Assembly: GCA_012510865.1 (NCBI GenBank)
Contig: JAAZHF010000150.1
Location: 1-10,297, forward strand
Direction: 5' to 3'
DNA from: Gammaproteobacteria bacterium
GTDB taxonomy: Bacteria; Pseudomonadota; Gammaproteobacteria; Xanthomonadales; Xanthomonadaceae
Length of the DNA: 10,297 nucleotides
Shown here: positions 1 through 6,142 of the stretch, piece by piece
Layout: every line of letters starts with the position of its first letter
Position numbering within the stretch: position 1 is the first letter of the stretch
The notes under the pieces: model-generated
The model's database searches: none
What the model saw: only the letters and a program-made list of their open reading frames with translations
What the model was told of the DNA's origin: nothing
Translations under genes and position numbers: made by a program

Positions 1-614
1 GCGCAGCGCTGGAAGAAGATCTCGCTGGCCTGGGCGAACTCGGTCTCGGTCATGTCCGGCGCGCCGGGCGTGCGGATCTGGGCGACGTCGCTGCCGCTGA
101 CCGTCGACGGCGCGCCCTCGTAGGCGGCCTGCGCCTGGCTGGTGCCGGGGTGCACTTCACCCTGGGCCGGGTCGGTGCTCACCGCCAGCGCCGCGCGCCG
201 CTCCGTGACCTCGGCCTCGGTGATGCTGCCGCCGGGGTTGCCCCACTGGTTGAGGACGTAGGTGGTGATGGCGGCGATGTCGGCATCGCTGATGTGGCTC
301 TGCGCCGGCATGAGGCTGTTGTACGTGACGCCGTTGACGACGATCTCGCCCTCGAGGCCGGACAGGACCGTCGAGGCGACCTCGGCCGGGGACCTGCCCT
401 GCAGCCAGTCGGAGCCGGCAAGCGGCGGGAAGGCGCCGGCCAGGCCCTTGCCGTCGGGCTGGTGGCAGGCGGCGCAGTTCTGCAGATAGGCCTGTTCGCC
501 GGCCGCCGGGTCGGCGCCGGCGGTTGCGCCCGCCGCCTGGCCATGGGCTTGCCAGGCGAAGGTGCCGCCGGCGAGGACGAGGGGAAGGCAGAGGGCGAGC
601 GTCGAGCGTTTCAT
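1..614 (-). CDS. nirS: Cytochrome cd1 nitrite reductase NirS with an extra N-terminal cytochrome c domain (5' part only)
   Basis: Periplasmic enzyme reducing nitrite to nitric oxide in denitrification. Only the first 204 codons lie in the window; the rest runs off the left edge. Seen: a Sec-type signal peptide (residues 1 to about 26, starting MKRSTLALCLPLVLAG), then a class I cytochrome c domain with heme motif C47-A-A-C50-H51 and probable axial ligand M102 (SLMPAQ). A linker follows (about 130-183), then APDMTETEFAQASEIFFQRC, closely matching the start of classical NirS (in Pseudomonas: [25 protein letters not shown]). The window cuts off right after the first heme cysteine (C204) of the canonical NirS c-domain. 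Classical NirS begins near that second segment, so the first about 165 residues are an added module resembling the cytochrome c domain tethered to some copper nitrite reductases. Start ATG is preceded by GGAG. The d1 domain is not visible, so identity rests on the N-terminal match. Confidence 0.85.
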   Translation of the reverse strand, partial: MKRSTLALCLPLVLAGGTFAWQAHGQAAGATAGADPAAGEQAYLQNCAACHQPDGKGLAGAFPPLAGSDWLQGRSPAEVASTVLSGLEGEIVVNGVTYNSLMPAQSHISDADIAAITTYVLNQWGNPGGSITEAEVTERRAALAVSTDPAQGEVHPGTSQAQAAYEGAPSTVSGSDVAQIRTPGAPDMTETEFAQASEIFFQRC

Positions 615-665
615 CAGCGTGCTCCGGGCAAGGGCGGGAAGGCTGGGCTGAACGGCTTCTGACTG

Positions 666-671
666 ATTGTC
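666..671 (-). promoter_or_regulatory. Putative -10 element of the nirS promoter
   Basis: On the minus strand the hexamer is GACAAT, sharing the A at position 2 and the final AAT with TATAAT. It begins 21 bases after the FNR/Dnr-type box, close to the 22 expected for class II activation. There is no good -35 element, as usual for promoters that depend on an activator in that place. The predicted transcript start is near 658, giving a leader of about 44 bases before the nirS ATG. Confidence 0.5.
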
Positions 672-692
672 CCGGCAATTTCCGCCACTTCG

Positions 693-706
693 CTGACGTG
701 GGTCAA
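693..706 (-). promoter_or_regulatory. FNR/Dnr-type binding site upstream of nirS
   Basis: Read toward nirS the site is TTGAC-CCAC-GTCAG, a near-perfect inverted repeat fitting the CRP/FNR-family anaerobic box TTGAT-N4-ATCAA; the C/G variants at the inner positions are tolerated by Anr/Dnr/Nnr-type proteins. Its centre (699.5) lies 31 bases upstream of the centre of a -10-like hexamer, so it would sit at about -41.5, the class II activator position. Denitrification genes are typically controlled this way by oxygen- or nitric-oxide-sensing regulators. The regulator gene is not in the window, so whether Fnr, Anr or Dnr binds is unknown. Confidence 0.7.
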
Positions 707-798
707 GCGCCGTCTTGATGCGGGGGCGCCGCCGACGGACGGTGGACAGGGCCCTCCGGAATGCGCATCGTTCGCGGCGACCCTTGCTGGAGACACGC

Positions 799-3051
799 GT
801 GACCACCGGAGCCATCGTGTTCCTGCCGCTGCTGTTCGCCGTGGGCGGCGGCGCGGGCGTCGGGCCCGGGTCCGCGGCGGAGCCCGCGGCGCAGCCCGGA
901 CCGGAGGCGAAGGTGACCACGCTCGACACCCTGGTGGTGGTGTCCAGCCGCGCACCCGAACCGATCAGCCAGGTGGTGGCGAGCGTCGCCCAGGTGGAGC
1001 GTGAAGAGCTCGACCGGCGCCTGGTCCGCGATCCCGAAAGCCTGGTGCGCTACGTGCCCGGCGTCGAGGTGGTGTCGGAGGGCAACCGCTTCGGCACGCG
1101 CGGCTTCTCGATCCGCGGGCTCGAGGGCAATCGGGTGCGCATCGTCGTCGATGGCATCCCGCTGGCCGACGCCTACAGCATCGGCCAGTTCGCCTCCGCG
1201 GGTCGCGACCTGGTCGACCTGGAGGCGGTGGAGCGGGTGGAGATCCAGCGCGGCCCGGCCTCGACCCTGTACGGCAGCGACGCGCTGGCCGGCGTGGTCG
1301 CCTTCCGCACGCTGGATCCCGAGGCGCTGCTGCTGCGCGGCGAAGGCGGCGACCGCCACTTCGGGCTGCGTCTGGGCCATGACGGCCTCGACGACAGCCG
1401 GCTGCTGTCGGCGAGCTGGGCAGGCGGGCGCGCCGACGGCTGGCAGGCGATGGTCATGGCGGCGCAGCGACGCGGGCACGAGGCCGGCAACCGCGCATGG
1501 CGCGATGAGGACGGTCCGAATCCACTCGACTTCACCCGCGAGAGCGTGCTGGCGAAGCTCGTGCGCGATACCGGCGATGCCGGCCGCTATGTGCTGACCT
1601 TCGAGGGTTCGCGCGAGCGGCGCGAGTCCGCGGTCAACTCGTTGCGCTTCGGCAGTGGTCGCTTCGCGACGACCTATCGCCTGGACGCCGACGACCGCCA
1701 GCAGCGCATGCGCGCCAGCCTCGCCGCGCAGTGGACGCCGGGCCTGCCATGGCTGCAGTCGCTCCAGGCGCAGGCCTGGGTGCAGGACACCGGGGTCCGC
1801 CAGGACAGCGACCAGTACCGCTTGCCCGACGCCGCAACGCCCTTCGAATCGCTGCGCTGGCGCCGTTTCGATTACGACAGCCGCGCGGCCGGCGTCGGCC
1901 TGCTCGGCCAGGCCCGGCACGAGGGCTGGCGCGGCCGCCATTGGCACGGCTTCGGCGTGGATGGGGTGCGCCAGCGCTACGAAGGCCTGCGCGACGGCCT
2001 GGAGACCAACCTCGCCAACGGCGCGGCCAGCAAGGTGGTGCTGGGCGAGGTCATGCCCGTGCGCGACTTCCCCGACTCGGTGCAGACCAGCCTGGCGCTG
2101 TTCTGGCAGGACGAGATCGCCTTCGGCGAACGCTTCGCCGTGATCCCCGGCCTGCGCGCGGAATGGAACCGCCTGCGCGCGCATCCCGATGCGCTCTTCC
2201 GCGAGGACTTTCCCGATACCGTGCCGGTGGACGTCGACACCGACCAGGCGACGCCGCGGCTGGCGCTGCGCTGGTCGCCGGGCGACGGCCACAGCCTGTT
2301 CGCGCAGTACGCGCGCGGCTTCCGCTCGCCGCCCTTCGGCGACGTCAACATCGGCCTGGTGCTGCCGGTCTTCAACTACGAGGTGCGCGCCAACCCCGAC
2401 CTGCGCCCGGAGCGCAGCGAAGGCCTGGAGCTGGGCTGGCGCTACGTCGGCGAATCGCTGCGCGCCAGCGTCTCGGCCTATGAAAACCGCTATCGCGACC
2501 TGATCGAATCGCGCGCCAACCTCGGCATCGATCCGGCCACCCGCGCGCTGGTCTTCCAGTCGGTCAACCGCGACCGCGCGCGCATCCGCGGCATCGAGGG
2601 CGACCTGCTCTGGAACCTGCCGTGGACCGATCCTTCGCTGCCCGGCGGCTGGCAGCTGCGCGGCGCGATGGCCTGGGCCCAGGGCGACGACACCCGCCGC
2701 GACGTGCCGCTCAACAGCGTCGATCTGCCCAAGGCCACGCTCGGCCTGCGCTACGACGCCGGCAGCGGCCTCTGGGGCGTGGAGGGCGCGCTGGTGGCGG
2801 TGCGCGGCCAGGACCGCGTCGACCACGGCAGCGGCCGCCTGTTCGAGCCGCCCGGCTACGCGCGATTCGACCTCTTCGCGTGGCTGGAGCCGCGGCCGGG
2901 CATCCGCATCAACGCCGGCCTGATGAACCTCGGCGACCGCCGCTACTGGAGCTGGGGCGGCGTGCGCGGGCGGGCCGCCAGCGAGGACAACCTCGGCTTC
3001 TACACGCGGCCCGGCCGCAGCGCCGCGCTCACGGTCTCCCTCGACTGGTAG
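799..3051 (+). CDS. TonB-dependent outer-membrane receptor, hemoglobin/transferrin/heme-type family
   Basis: Gated beta-barrel importing an iron source (heme, hemoprotein or siderophore) with TonB energy. With the GTG start at 799 it is 750 residues, normal for the family. The start is chosen because GGAG (789-792) sits 6 bases upstream and a hydrophobic signal (AIVFLPLLFAV) follows at once, though that signal lacks the usual basic N-terminus; TTG at 784 would add an arginine, and ATG at 718 would give an over-long arginine-rich leader. A TonB-box-like stretch (TLVVV) precedes the plug (about 55-172) with RFGTRGFSIRGLEGNRV and RGPASTLYGSDALAG. The barrel carries FRSPPFG (508-514) and NPDLRPERSEGLELG (532-546), equivalents of the FRAP and NPNL boxes of heme receptors, and ends in SLDW, a typical aromatic barrel terminus. 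No histidine lies between the two boxes, so heme as ligand is uncertain. It diverges from nirS. Confidence 0.85.
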   Translation: MTTGAIVFLPLLFAVGGGAGVGPGSAAEPAAQPGPEAKVTTLDTLVVVSSRAPEPISQVVASVAQVEREELDRRLVRDPESLVRYVPGVEVVSEGNRFGTRGFSIRGLEGNRVRIVVDGIPLADAYSIGQFASAGRDLVDLEAVERVEIQRGPASTLYGSDALAGVVAFRTLDPEALLLRGEGGDRHFGLRLGHDGLDDSRLLSASWAGGRADGWQAMVMAAQRRGHEAGNRAWRDEDGPNPLDFTRESVLAKLVRDTGDAGRYVLTFEGSRERRESAVNSLRFGSGRFATTYRLDADDRQQRMRASLAAQWTPGLPWLQSLQAQAWVQDTGVRQDSDQYRLPDAATPFESLRWRRFDYDSRAAGVGLLGQARHEGWRGRHWHGFGVDGVRQRYEGLRDGLETNLANGAASKVVLGEVMPVRDFPDSVQTSLALFWQDEIAFGERFAVIPGLRAEWNRLRAHPDALFREDFPDTVPVDVDTDQATPRLALRWSPGDGHSLFAQYARGFRSPPFGDVNIGLVLPVFNYEVRANPDLRPERSEGLELGWRYVGESLRASVSAYENRYRDLIESRANLGIDPATRALVFQSVNRDRARIRGIEGDLLWNLPWTDPSLPGGWQLRGAMAWAQGDDTRRDVPLNSVDLPKATLGLRYDAGSGLWGVEGALVAVRGQDRVDHGSGRLFEPPGYARFDLFAWLEPRPGIRINAGLMNLGDRRYWSWGGVRGRAASEDNLGFYTRPGRSAALTVSLDW

Positions 3052-3204
3052 CCCGGTCTCCGTAGCGAAACATTCGCGTCGCAGACTCGACGCAGGTCCC
3101 AGCTGCAACGAACGGATGCAAACCGTGGTCCGGGTCCCCTTCCGGGCGTGAGCCGATCGCTCCGTCCGCGTCGTCGTCGCCTATCCCTGCCAGGAGTAGA
3201 AACC
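3052..3204 (+). other. Intergenic gap between receptor and phosphatase genes
   Basis: 153 bases with no recognisable gene. The only structure seen is a short hairpin, GCGTCG (3076-3081) pairing with CGACGC (3088-3093), without a T-tract. There is no convincing terminator, promoter or Pho box, so read-through from the receptor into the phosphatase is possible. The last bases hold the phosphatase ribosome-binding site. Confidence 0.4.
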
Positions 3205-4350
3205 ATGGGCCACCGCTCGTGCCGGCCCCTGTTTGCCATCGCGCTTTCCGCGGCGCTGTTCGTCGCCCAGTCCGCCCTCGCCTATGACGAAGGAGGTCCC
3301 CGGGCGAAGAACGTCATCGTCTTCCTTGCCGACGCCGCCGGCGTGTCCACCCTCAACGCCGCCAGCCTCCACGGCCACGGCGAACCGCTGAAGCTGCACT
3401 TGCAGCAGTGGCCGCACCTCGGCCTGAGCGACACCTCGCCGGTCGACCGCTTCGTCTCCGACTCGGCCAATGGCATGTCCTCGATCATGACCGGCGTGCG
3501 CACCCGCAACGGCGTGGTCAGCCAGGGCCCCGACGCCGTGCGCGGCGAGACCGACGGTACCCCGGCCAAGACCCTGCTCGAGTACGCCGAGGAGCGCGGC
3601 CTGCGCACCGGCGTGGTCAGCTCGCAGTCGATCGCCGACGCCACGCCGGCGGCGACCTATGCGCATGCCAACGATCGCAGGAACTTCGGCGCGATCTTCC
3701 CGCAGGCCTTCGCGCCGCGCCATGGCGACGGCGTCGACGTGCTGCTGGGCGCCGGCCGCGAGCGCATCGGCACCGCGCTGGCCGGGGCCGGCACCGGTTT
3801 CGAGCAGCTGGCCGACACGTACCAGCGGCCCATCTACGCCGCGCTGGACGAGGTGCCGGCGTCGAACGCGCGTCCGGTCGTGGTCGCCGACGGCATCGAC
3901 GTGCGCGCGGCCACGCTGAAGGCGCTCGACCTGCTGCAGGATTCGCCGCAGGGCTACCTGCTGGTGGTCGAGTGGGACGCGCACACCGACGACGTGCGCA
4001 AGGGCCTGCAGAACGTGGTCGACTTCGACCGCCTCGTGGCCGAGGTCGAGGCGCGCGTGGACCTCGACGACACCCTGCTGCTGTTCACCGCCGACCATTC
4101 CTTCGGCCTGCAGGTCGACGGCGGCCAGCGCGGCACGCCGCTGCTGGAAGGCTACGAGGCCAGGAAGGCGTCCGACGCGGGCGACGACGACCTGGTGCGC
4201 CTGGACCACATGCTGGTCAACCGCACCCACACCGCCGAGGAAGTGGTGGCGCTGGCCACCGGCGCCGGCGCGCACCGCGTGCGCGGCTACTTCCCGGCCA
4301 CGCACCTGTTCCAGGTCATGCTCGACGCCTGGGGCTGGAAGGCGGACTGA
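3205..4350 (+). CDS. Secreted alkaline phosphatase family protein
   Basis: Probable periplasmic phosphomonoesterase of the PhoA superfamily, 381 residues. Start ATG is preceded by AGGAG at 3192-3196 with 8 bases of spacing and followed by a clear Sec signal ending in SALA (cleavage near residue 26, before YDEGG); the reading frame is open further upstream, but that stretch is arginine-rich and lacks these signals. Catalytic landmarks by comparison with E. coli PhoA: D43 (FLADAAG, equivalent of D51), D86-S87-A88 (nucleophile serine, S102), E256 (E322), D258 and H260 (probable equivalents of D327/H331), D297-H298 in TADHSF (D369/H370) and H342 in RTHTAEE (H412). DATPAATYAHANDR also fits the family. 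The E..D..H segment is compressed to EWDAH instead of E-x4-D-x3-H, marking a divergent subgroup whose substrate preference cannot be told. It lies 153 bases after the receptor gene on the same strand; I saw no Pho box. It may be co-transcribed with the receptor. Confidence 0.85.
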   Translation: MGHRSCRPLFAIALSAALFVAQSALAYDEGGPRAKNVIVFLADAAGVSTLNAASLHGHGEPLKLHLQQWPHLGLSDTSPVDRFVSDSANGMSSIMTGVRTRNGVVSQGPDAVRGETDGTPAKTLLEYAEERGLRTGVVSSQSIADATPAATYAHANDRRNFGAIFPQAFAPRHGDGVDVLLGAGRERIGTALAGAGTGFEQLADTYQRPIYAALDEVPASNARPVVVADGIDVRAATLKALDLLQDSPQGYLLVVEWDAHTDDVRKGLQNVVDFDRLVAEVEARVDLDDTLLLFTADHSFGLQVDGGQRGTPLLEGYEARKASDAGDDDLVRLDHMLVNRTHTAEEVVALATGAGAHRVRGYFPATHLFQVMLDAWGWKAD

Positions 4351-4400
4351 GGTACCGGCCTGCTCCCGGCGGGTCCGGGAACACGGGATTCGTCCTGCCG

Positions 4401-4424
4401 CCACCGGGGTGCCTGCCCCGGTGG
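4401..4424 (+). terminator. GC-rich stem-loop after the phosphatase gene (first of two)
   Basis: CCACCGGGG (4401-4409) pairs perfectly with CCCCGGTGG (4416-4424) around the six-base loop TGCCTG: a 9-bp stem. It lies 50 bases past the phosphatase stop. No T-run follows, so it is either a weak intrinsic terminator of the high-GC type or an RNA-stabilising hairpin. Confidence 0.45.
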
Positions 4425-4431
4425 CAGCCCT

Positions 4432-4459
4432 GCAAGCCCCGCCTTCCGGCGGGGCTTGC
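4432..4459 (+). terminator. Strong 12-bp stem-loop, probable terminator before the exporter operon
   Basis: GCAAGCCCCGCC (4432-4443) pairs perfectly with GGCGGGGCTTGC (4448-4459) around the loop TTCC. This is the most stable hairpin I found between genes and it separates the phosphatase from the TetR operon. It lacks a downstream T-tract, so intrinsic termination is likely but unproven. Its right arm contributes bases to the proposed -35 element of the next promoter. Confidence 0.6.
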
Positions 4460-4484
4460 GCGGGTCCCGGTCGCGCGGTAAGGT
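4456..4484 (+). promoter_or_regulatory. Putative promoter of the TetR-exporter operon
   Basis: TTGCGC (4456-4461) could act as -35 and TAAGGT (4479-4484) as -10, with exactly 17 bases between them. Both match the consensus only partly, and TAGTAA at 4484-4489 is an alternative -10. Transcription would start around 4490, inside the palindrome at 4485-4502, so repressor binding there would block initiation. Confidence 0.35.
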
Positions 4485-4502
4485 AGTAATCACTCACTTA
4501 CT
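4485..4502 (+). promoter_or_regulatory. Palindromic operator candidate for the TetR-family regulator
   Basis: AGTAA (4485-4489) and TTACT (4498-4502) are exact inverted repeats separated by TCACTCAC. This AT-rich patch stands out in very GC-rich surroundings, ends 20 bases before the regulator's ATG and overlaps the likely transcription start. That is the usual arrangement for TetR-family autorepression. Binding by this regulator is inferred from position and symmetry only. Confidence 0.6.
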
Positions 4503-4522
4503 TGTGGCCCAGGCAGGTCCCC

Positions 4523-5134
4523 ATGAACCAGCGGCCTTCGCGGCTTTCCGCCGAAGAGCGGCGCGCGACCACGGTTGAAGCGGTGATCGAGCTGGCCGCC
4601 GAGCAGAACCCCAGCGAGATCACCACCAGCGCCATCGCCGAGCGCATGGGCCTGACCCAGGGCGCGCTGTTCCGGCATTTCCCGAACAAGGACGCGATCG
4701 TGGAAGCGGTGCTGACCTGGGTCGCCGAGCGCCTGCTGGCGCGGGTCGACAGGGCCGCCCGCGGCGCGACGTCGCCGCTGGCGGCGCTGGAGGCGGTCTT
4801 CATGGCCCACGTCGACTTCATCGCCGAGCGCCCCGGGGTGCCGCGGATGCTGTTCGGCGAGCTGCAGCGCCCGGCCGACACCCTGCCGCGGAAGATGGTC
4901 CAGGCCCTGGTCGGACGCTACGGCGAGCGGCTTCGCCGCCTGCTCGTGGACGGCGTCGCGGCCGGTGAGCTGGATCCGGGGCTGGACGTTGACGCGGCCG
5001 TGCAGCTGTTCATCGGCACCATCCAGGGACTGGTGATGCAGGCCATGGTGGCCGGCGAGGTCGCCCGGATCCGCCGCGCCGCGCCGGGCGTGTTCGCCAT
5101 CTATCGCCGCGGCATCCAGGGAGGTGGGCAATGA
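4523..5134 (+). CDS. TetR/AcrR-family transcriptional repressor of the exporter operon
   Basis: DNA-binding repressor, 203 residues. The N-terminal helix-turn-helix is plain at residues 32-53 (EITTSAIAERMGLTQGALFRHF), followed by the typical NKDAIVEAV of TetR proteins. The C-terminal half is the helical ligand-binding and dimerisation region (for example GVPRMLFGELQRP and AAVQLFIGTIQGLVMQ). Start ATG follows AGGCAGG; the frame opens slightly earlier at a TTG, but the ATG has the better ribosome site. Its stop overlaps the adapter start (ATGA), so the genes are translationally coupled. In E. coli the same position before ybhGFSR is held by CecR (YbiH), but this protein does not resemble CecR beyond the TetR fold, so the regulator appears unrelated although the operon layout is the same. 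The inducer is unknown; drug-like or membrane-active compounds are the usual guess. Confidence 0.9.
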   Translation: MNQRPSRLSAEERRATTVEAVIELAAEQNPSEITTSAIAERMGLTQGALFRHFPNKDAIVEAVLTWVAERLLARVDRAARGATSPLAALEAVFMAHVDFIAERPGVPRMLFGELQRPADTLPRKMVQALVGRYGERLRRLLVDGVAAGELDPGLDVDAAVQLFIGTIQGLVMQAMVAGEVARIRRAAPGVFAIYRRGIQGGGQ

Positions 5135-6141
5135 ACACAGGAACGGCGCGTCCCGGGCGCAAACGTCTGATCGTGATCGCCGTCGTCGTCGCGGTCGCCG
5201 TGCTGGCCGCGGTGCTCTGGGCGCGGCGCGCCGGCAACGACGACAGCGCCCTGGTCCTGTATGGCAACGTCGACATCCGCGAAGTGCAGCTGGCGTTCCG
5301 GCAGCCGGGACGGGTGCAGGACATGCTGTTCGAAGAGGGGGACGCGGTCACCGCCGGCGCGCGCATGGCCATGCTGGACCCGGAACCCTACCGGGAGGCT
5401 TTGGCGGTTGCGGAAGCATCGGTGCGGGTCGCCGAGGCCGAGGTCGCGCGCCTGCACGGCGGCCTGCGCCCGCAGGAGATCACCCGCGCCCGCGAAGAGC
5501 TCAATCGCGCCCGCGCCGCGGCCACCGACGCCGGGCGCAACTACCAGCGCCAGGCCGGCCTGCTGGCCTCGCGCGTGATCAGCCAGTCGACCCTGGACAG
5601 CGCCCGCGCGGCCCGCGACCAGACCGCCGCCGCCGCCCGTGCCGCCGAGGCCGCGCTGTCGCAGGCGGTCGAAGGCTTCCGCAACGAGGACATCGCCGCC
5701 GGCGAGGCCCGCCTGGCCGCGGCCGAGGCCGCGCGTGACCAGGCGGCCACCGCGCTGGCCGATGACGAACTCATCGCGCCCGCCAGCGGCACCGTGATTT
5801 CGCGCGTGCGTGAGCCCGGGAGCATGGTGGCCAGCCAGAGCGCGGTGTACAGCCTGAGCCTGGACACGCCGGTATACGTGCGCGCCTACGTCGGTGGGCC
5901 CGATCTGGGCCGGGTCGCGCCGGGCACCCGGGTGCGGGTGCACGGGGATTCGTCCGACAAGGCCTACGCGGGCCAGGTCGGCTTCGTCTCGCCGCGCGCG
6001 GAGTTCACTCCCAAGACCGTGGAAACCCCCGACCTGCGCACCGATCTGGTGTACCGGCTGCGGGTGGTGATCGACGCCGACCAGGTCGACGGCGGCCTGC
6101 GCCAGGGCATGCCGGTGACGATCGAGGTCGAGGCGCCCTGA
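5131..6141 (+). CDS. ybhG: Periplasmic adapter (HlyD/membrane-fusion family) of YbhG type
   Basis: Periplasmic adapter linking the inner-membrane ABC pump to an outer-membrane channel. It has 336 residues: a basic N-terminus and one membrane anchor (about 13-30); first half of a lipoyl-like domain (YGNVDIREVQLAFRQPGRV, about 44-62, then EEGDAVTAG); a long Ala/Arg/Glu-rich coiled coil (about 90-205); the second lipoyl half (LIAPASGTVISRVREPGSMV); and a beta-barrel. The stretch 288-310, containing AEFTPKTVETPDLRTDLVYR, is essentially identical to the hallmark of E. coli YbhG. The coiled coil contains a repeated pattern (LRPQEITRAREEL and FRNEDIAAGEARL), as is typical of this family. ATG overlaps the repressor's stop by 4 bases and GGAGG lies just upstream. 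No lipoprotein cysteine is present. No outer-membrane channel gene is in the window, so a shared TolC-like protein is inferred. Confidence 0.9.
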   Translation: MNTGTARPGRKRLIVIAVVVAVAVLAAVLWARRAGNDDSALVLYGNVDIREVQLAFRQPGRVQDMLFEEGDAVTAGARMAMLDPEPYREALAVAEASVRVAEAEVARLHGGLRPQEITRAREELNRARAAATDAGRNYQRQAGLLASRVISQSTLDSARAARDQTAAAARAAEAALSQAVEGFRNEDIAAGEARLAAAEAARDQAATALADDELIAPASGTVISRVREPGSMVASQSAVYSLSLDTPVYVRAYVGGPDLGRVAPGTRVRVHGDSSDKAYAGQVGFVSPRAEFTPKTVETPDLRTDLVYRLRVVIDADQVDGGLRQGMPVTIEVEAP

Positions 6142-6142
6142 C

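Noticed and set aside
150..662. Plus-strand open frame opposite nirS
   Set aside because: The minus strand carries a signal peptide, heme motif and NirS-like sequence; this frame has none and would run through the nirS promoter.
3076..3093. Short hairpin GCGTCG/CGACGC after the receptor gene as a terminator
   Set aside because: Only a 6-bp stem and no T-tract; too weak to call a terminator in DNA this rich in GC.
703..3108. Long open frame on the minus strand (801 codons) opposite the receptor gene
   Set aside because: It is an antisense shadow: the protein is a low-complexity mix rich in Ala, Arg, His and Gln with no domain, whereas the plus strand encodes a clear TonB-dependent receptor. 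Such shadows are expected in GC-rich genes.
3148..3204. Upstream extension of the phosphatase frame by 19 codons
   Set aside because: The extension is arginine-rich, has no ribosome site at its start and would bury the clear signal peptide; ATG 3205 with AGGAG is far better.
3052..3204. Pho box or riboswitch upstream of the phosphatase
   Set aside because: I looked for CTGTCAT-like repeats and for a cobalamin-type riboswitch core because of the receptor/phosphatase context, and saw neither.
3181..4497. Open frame on the minus strand opposite the phosphatase gene
   Set aside because: No domain or signal, and it would cross the stem-loop region; the plus-strand phosphatase explains the coding bias.
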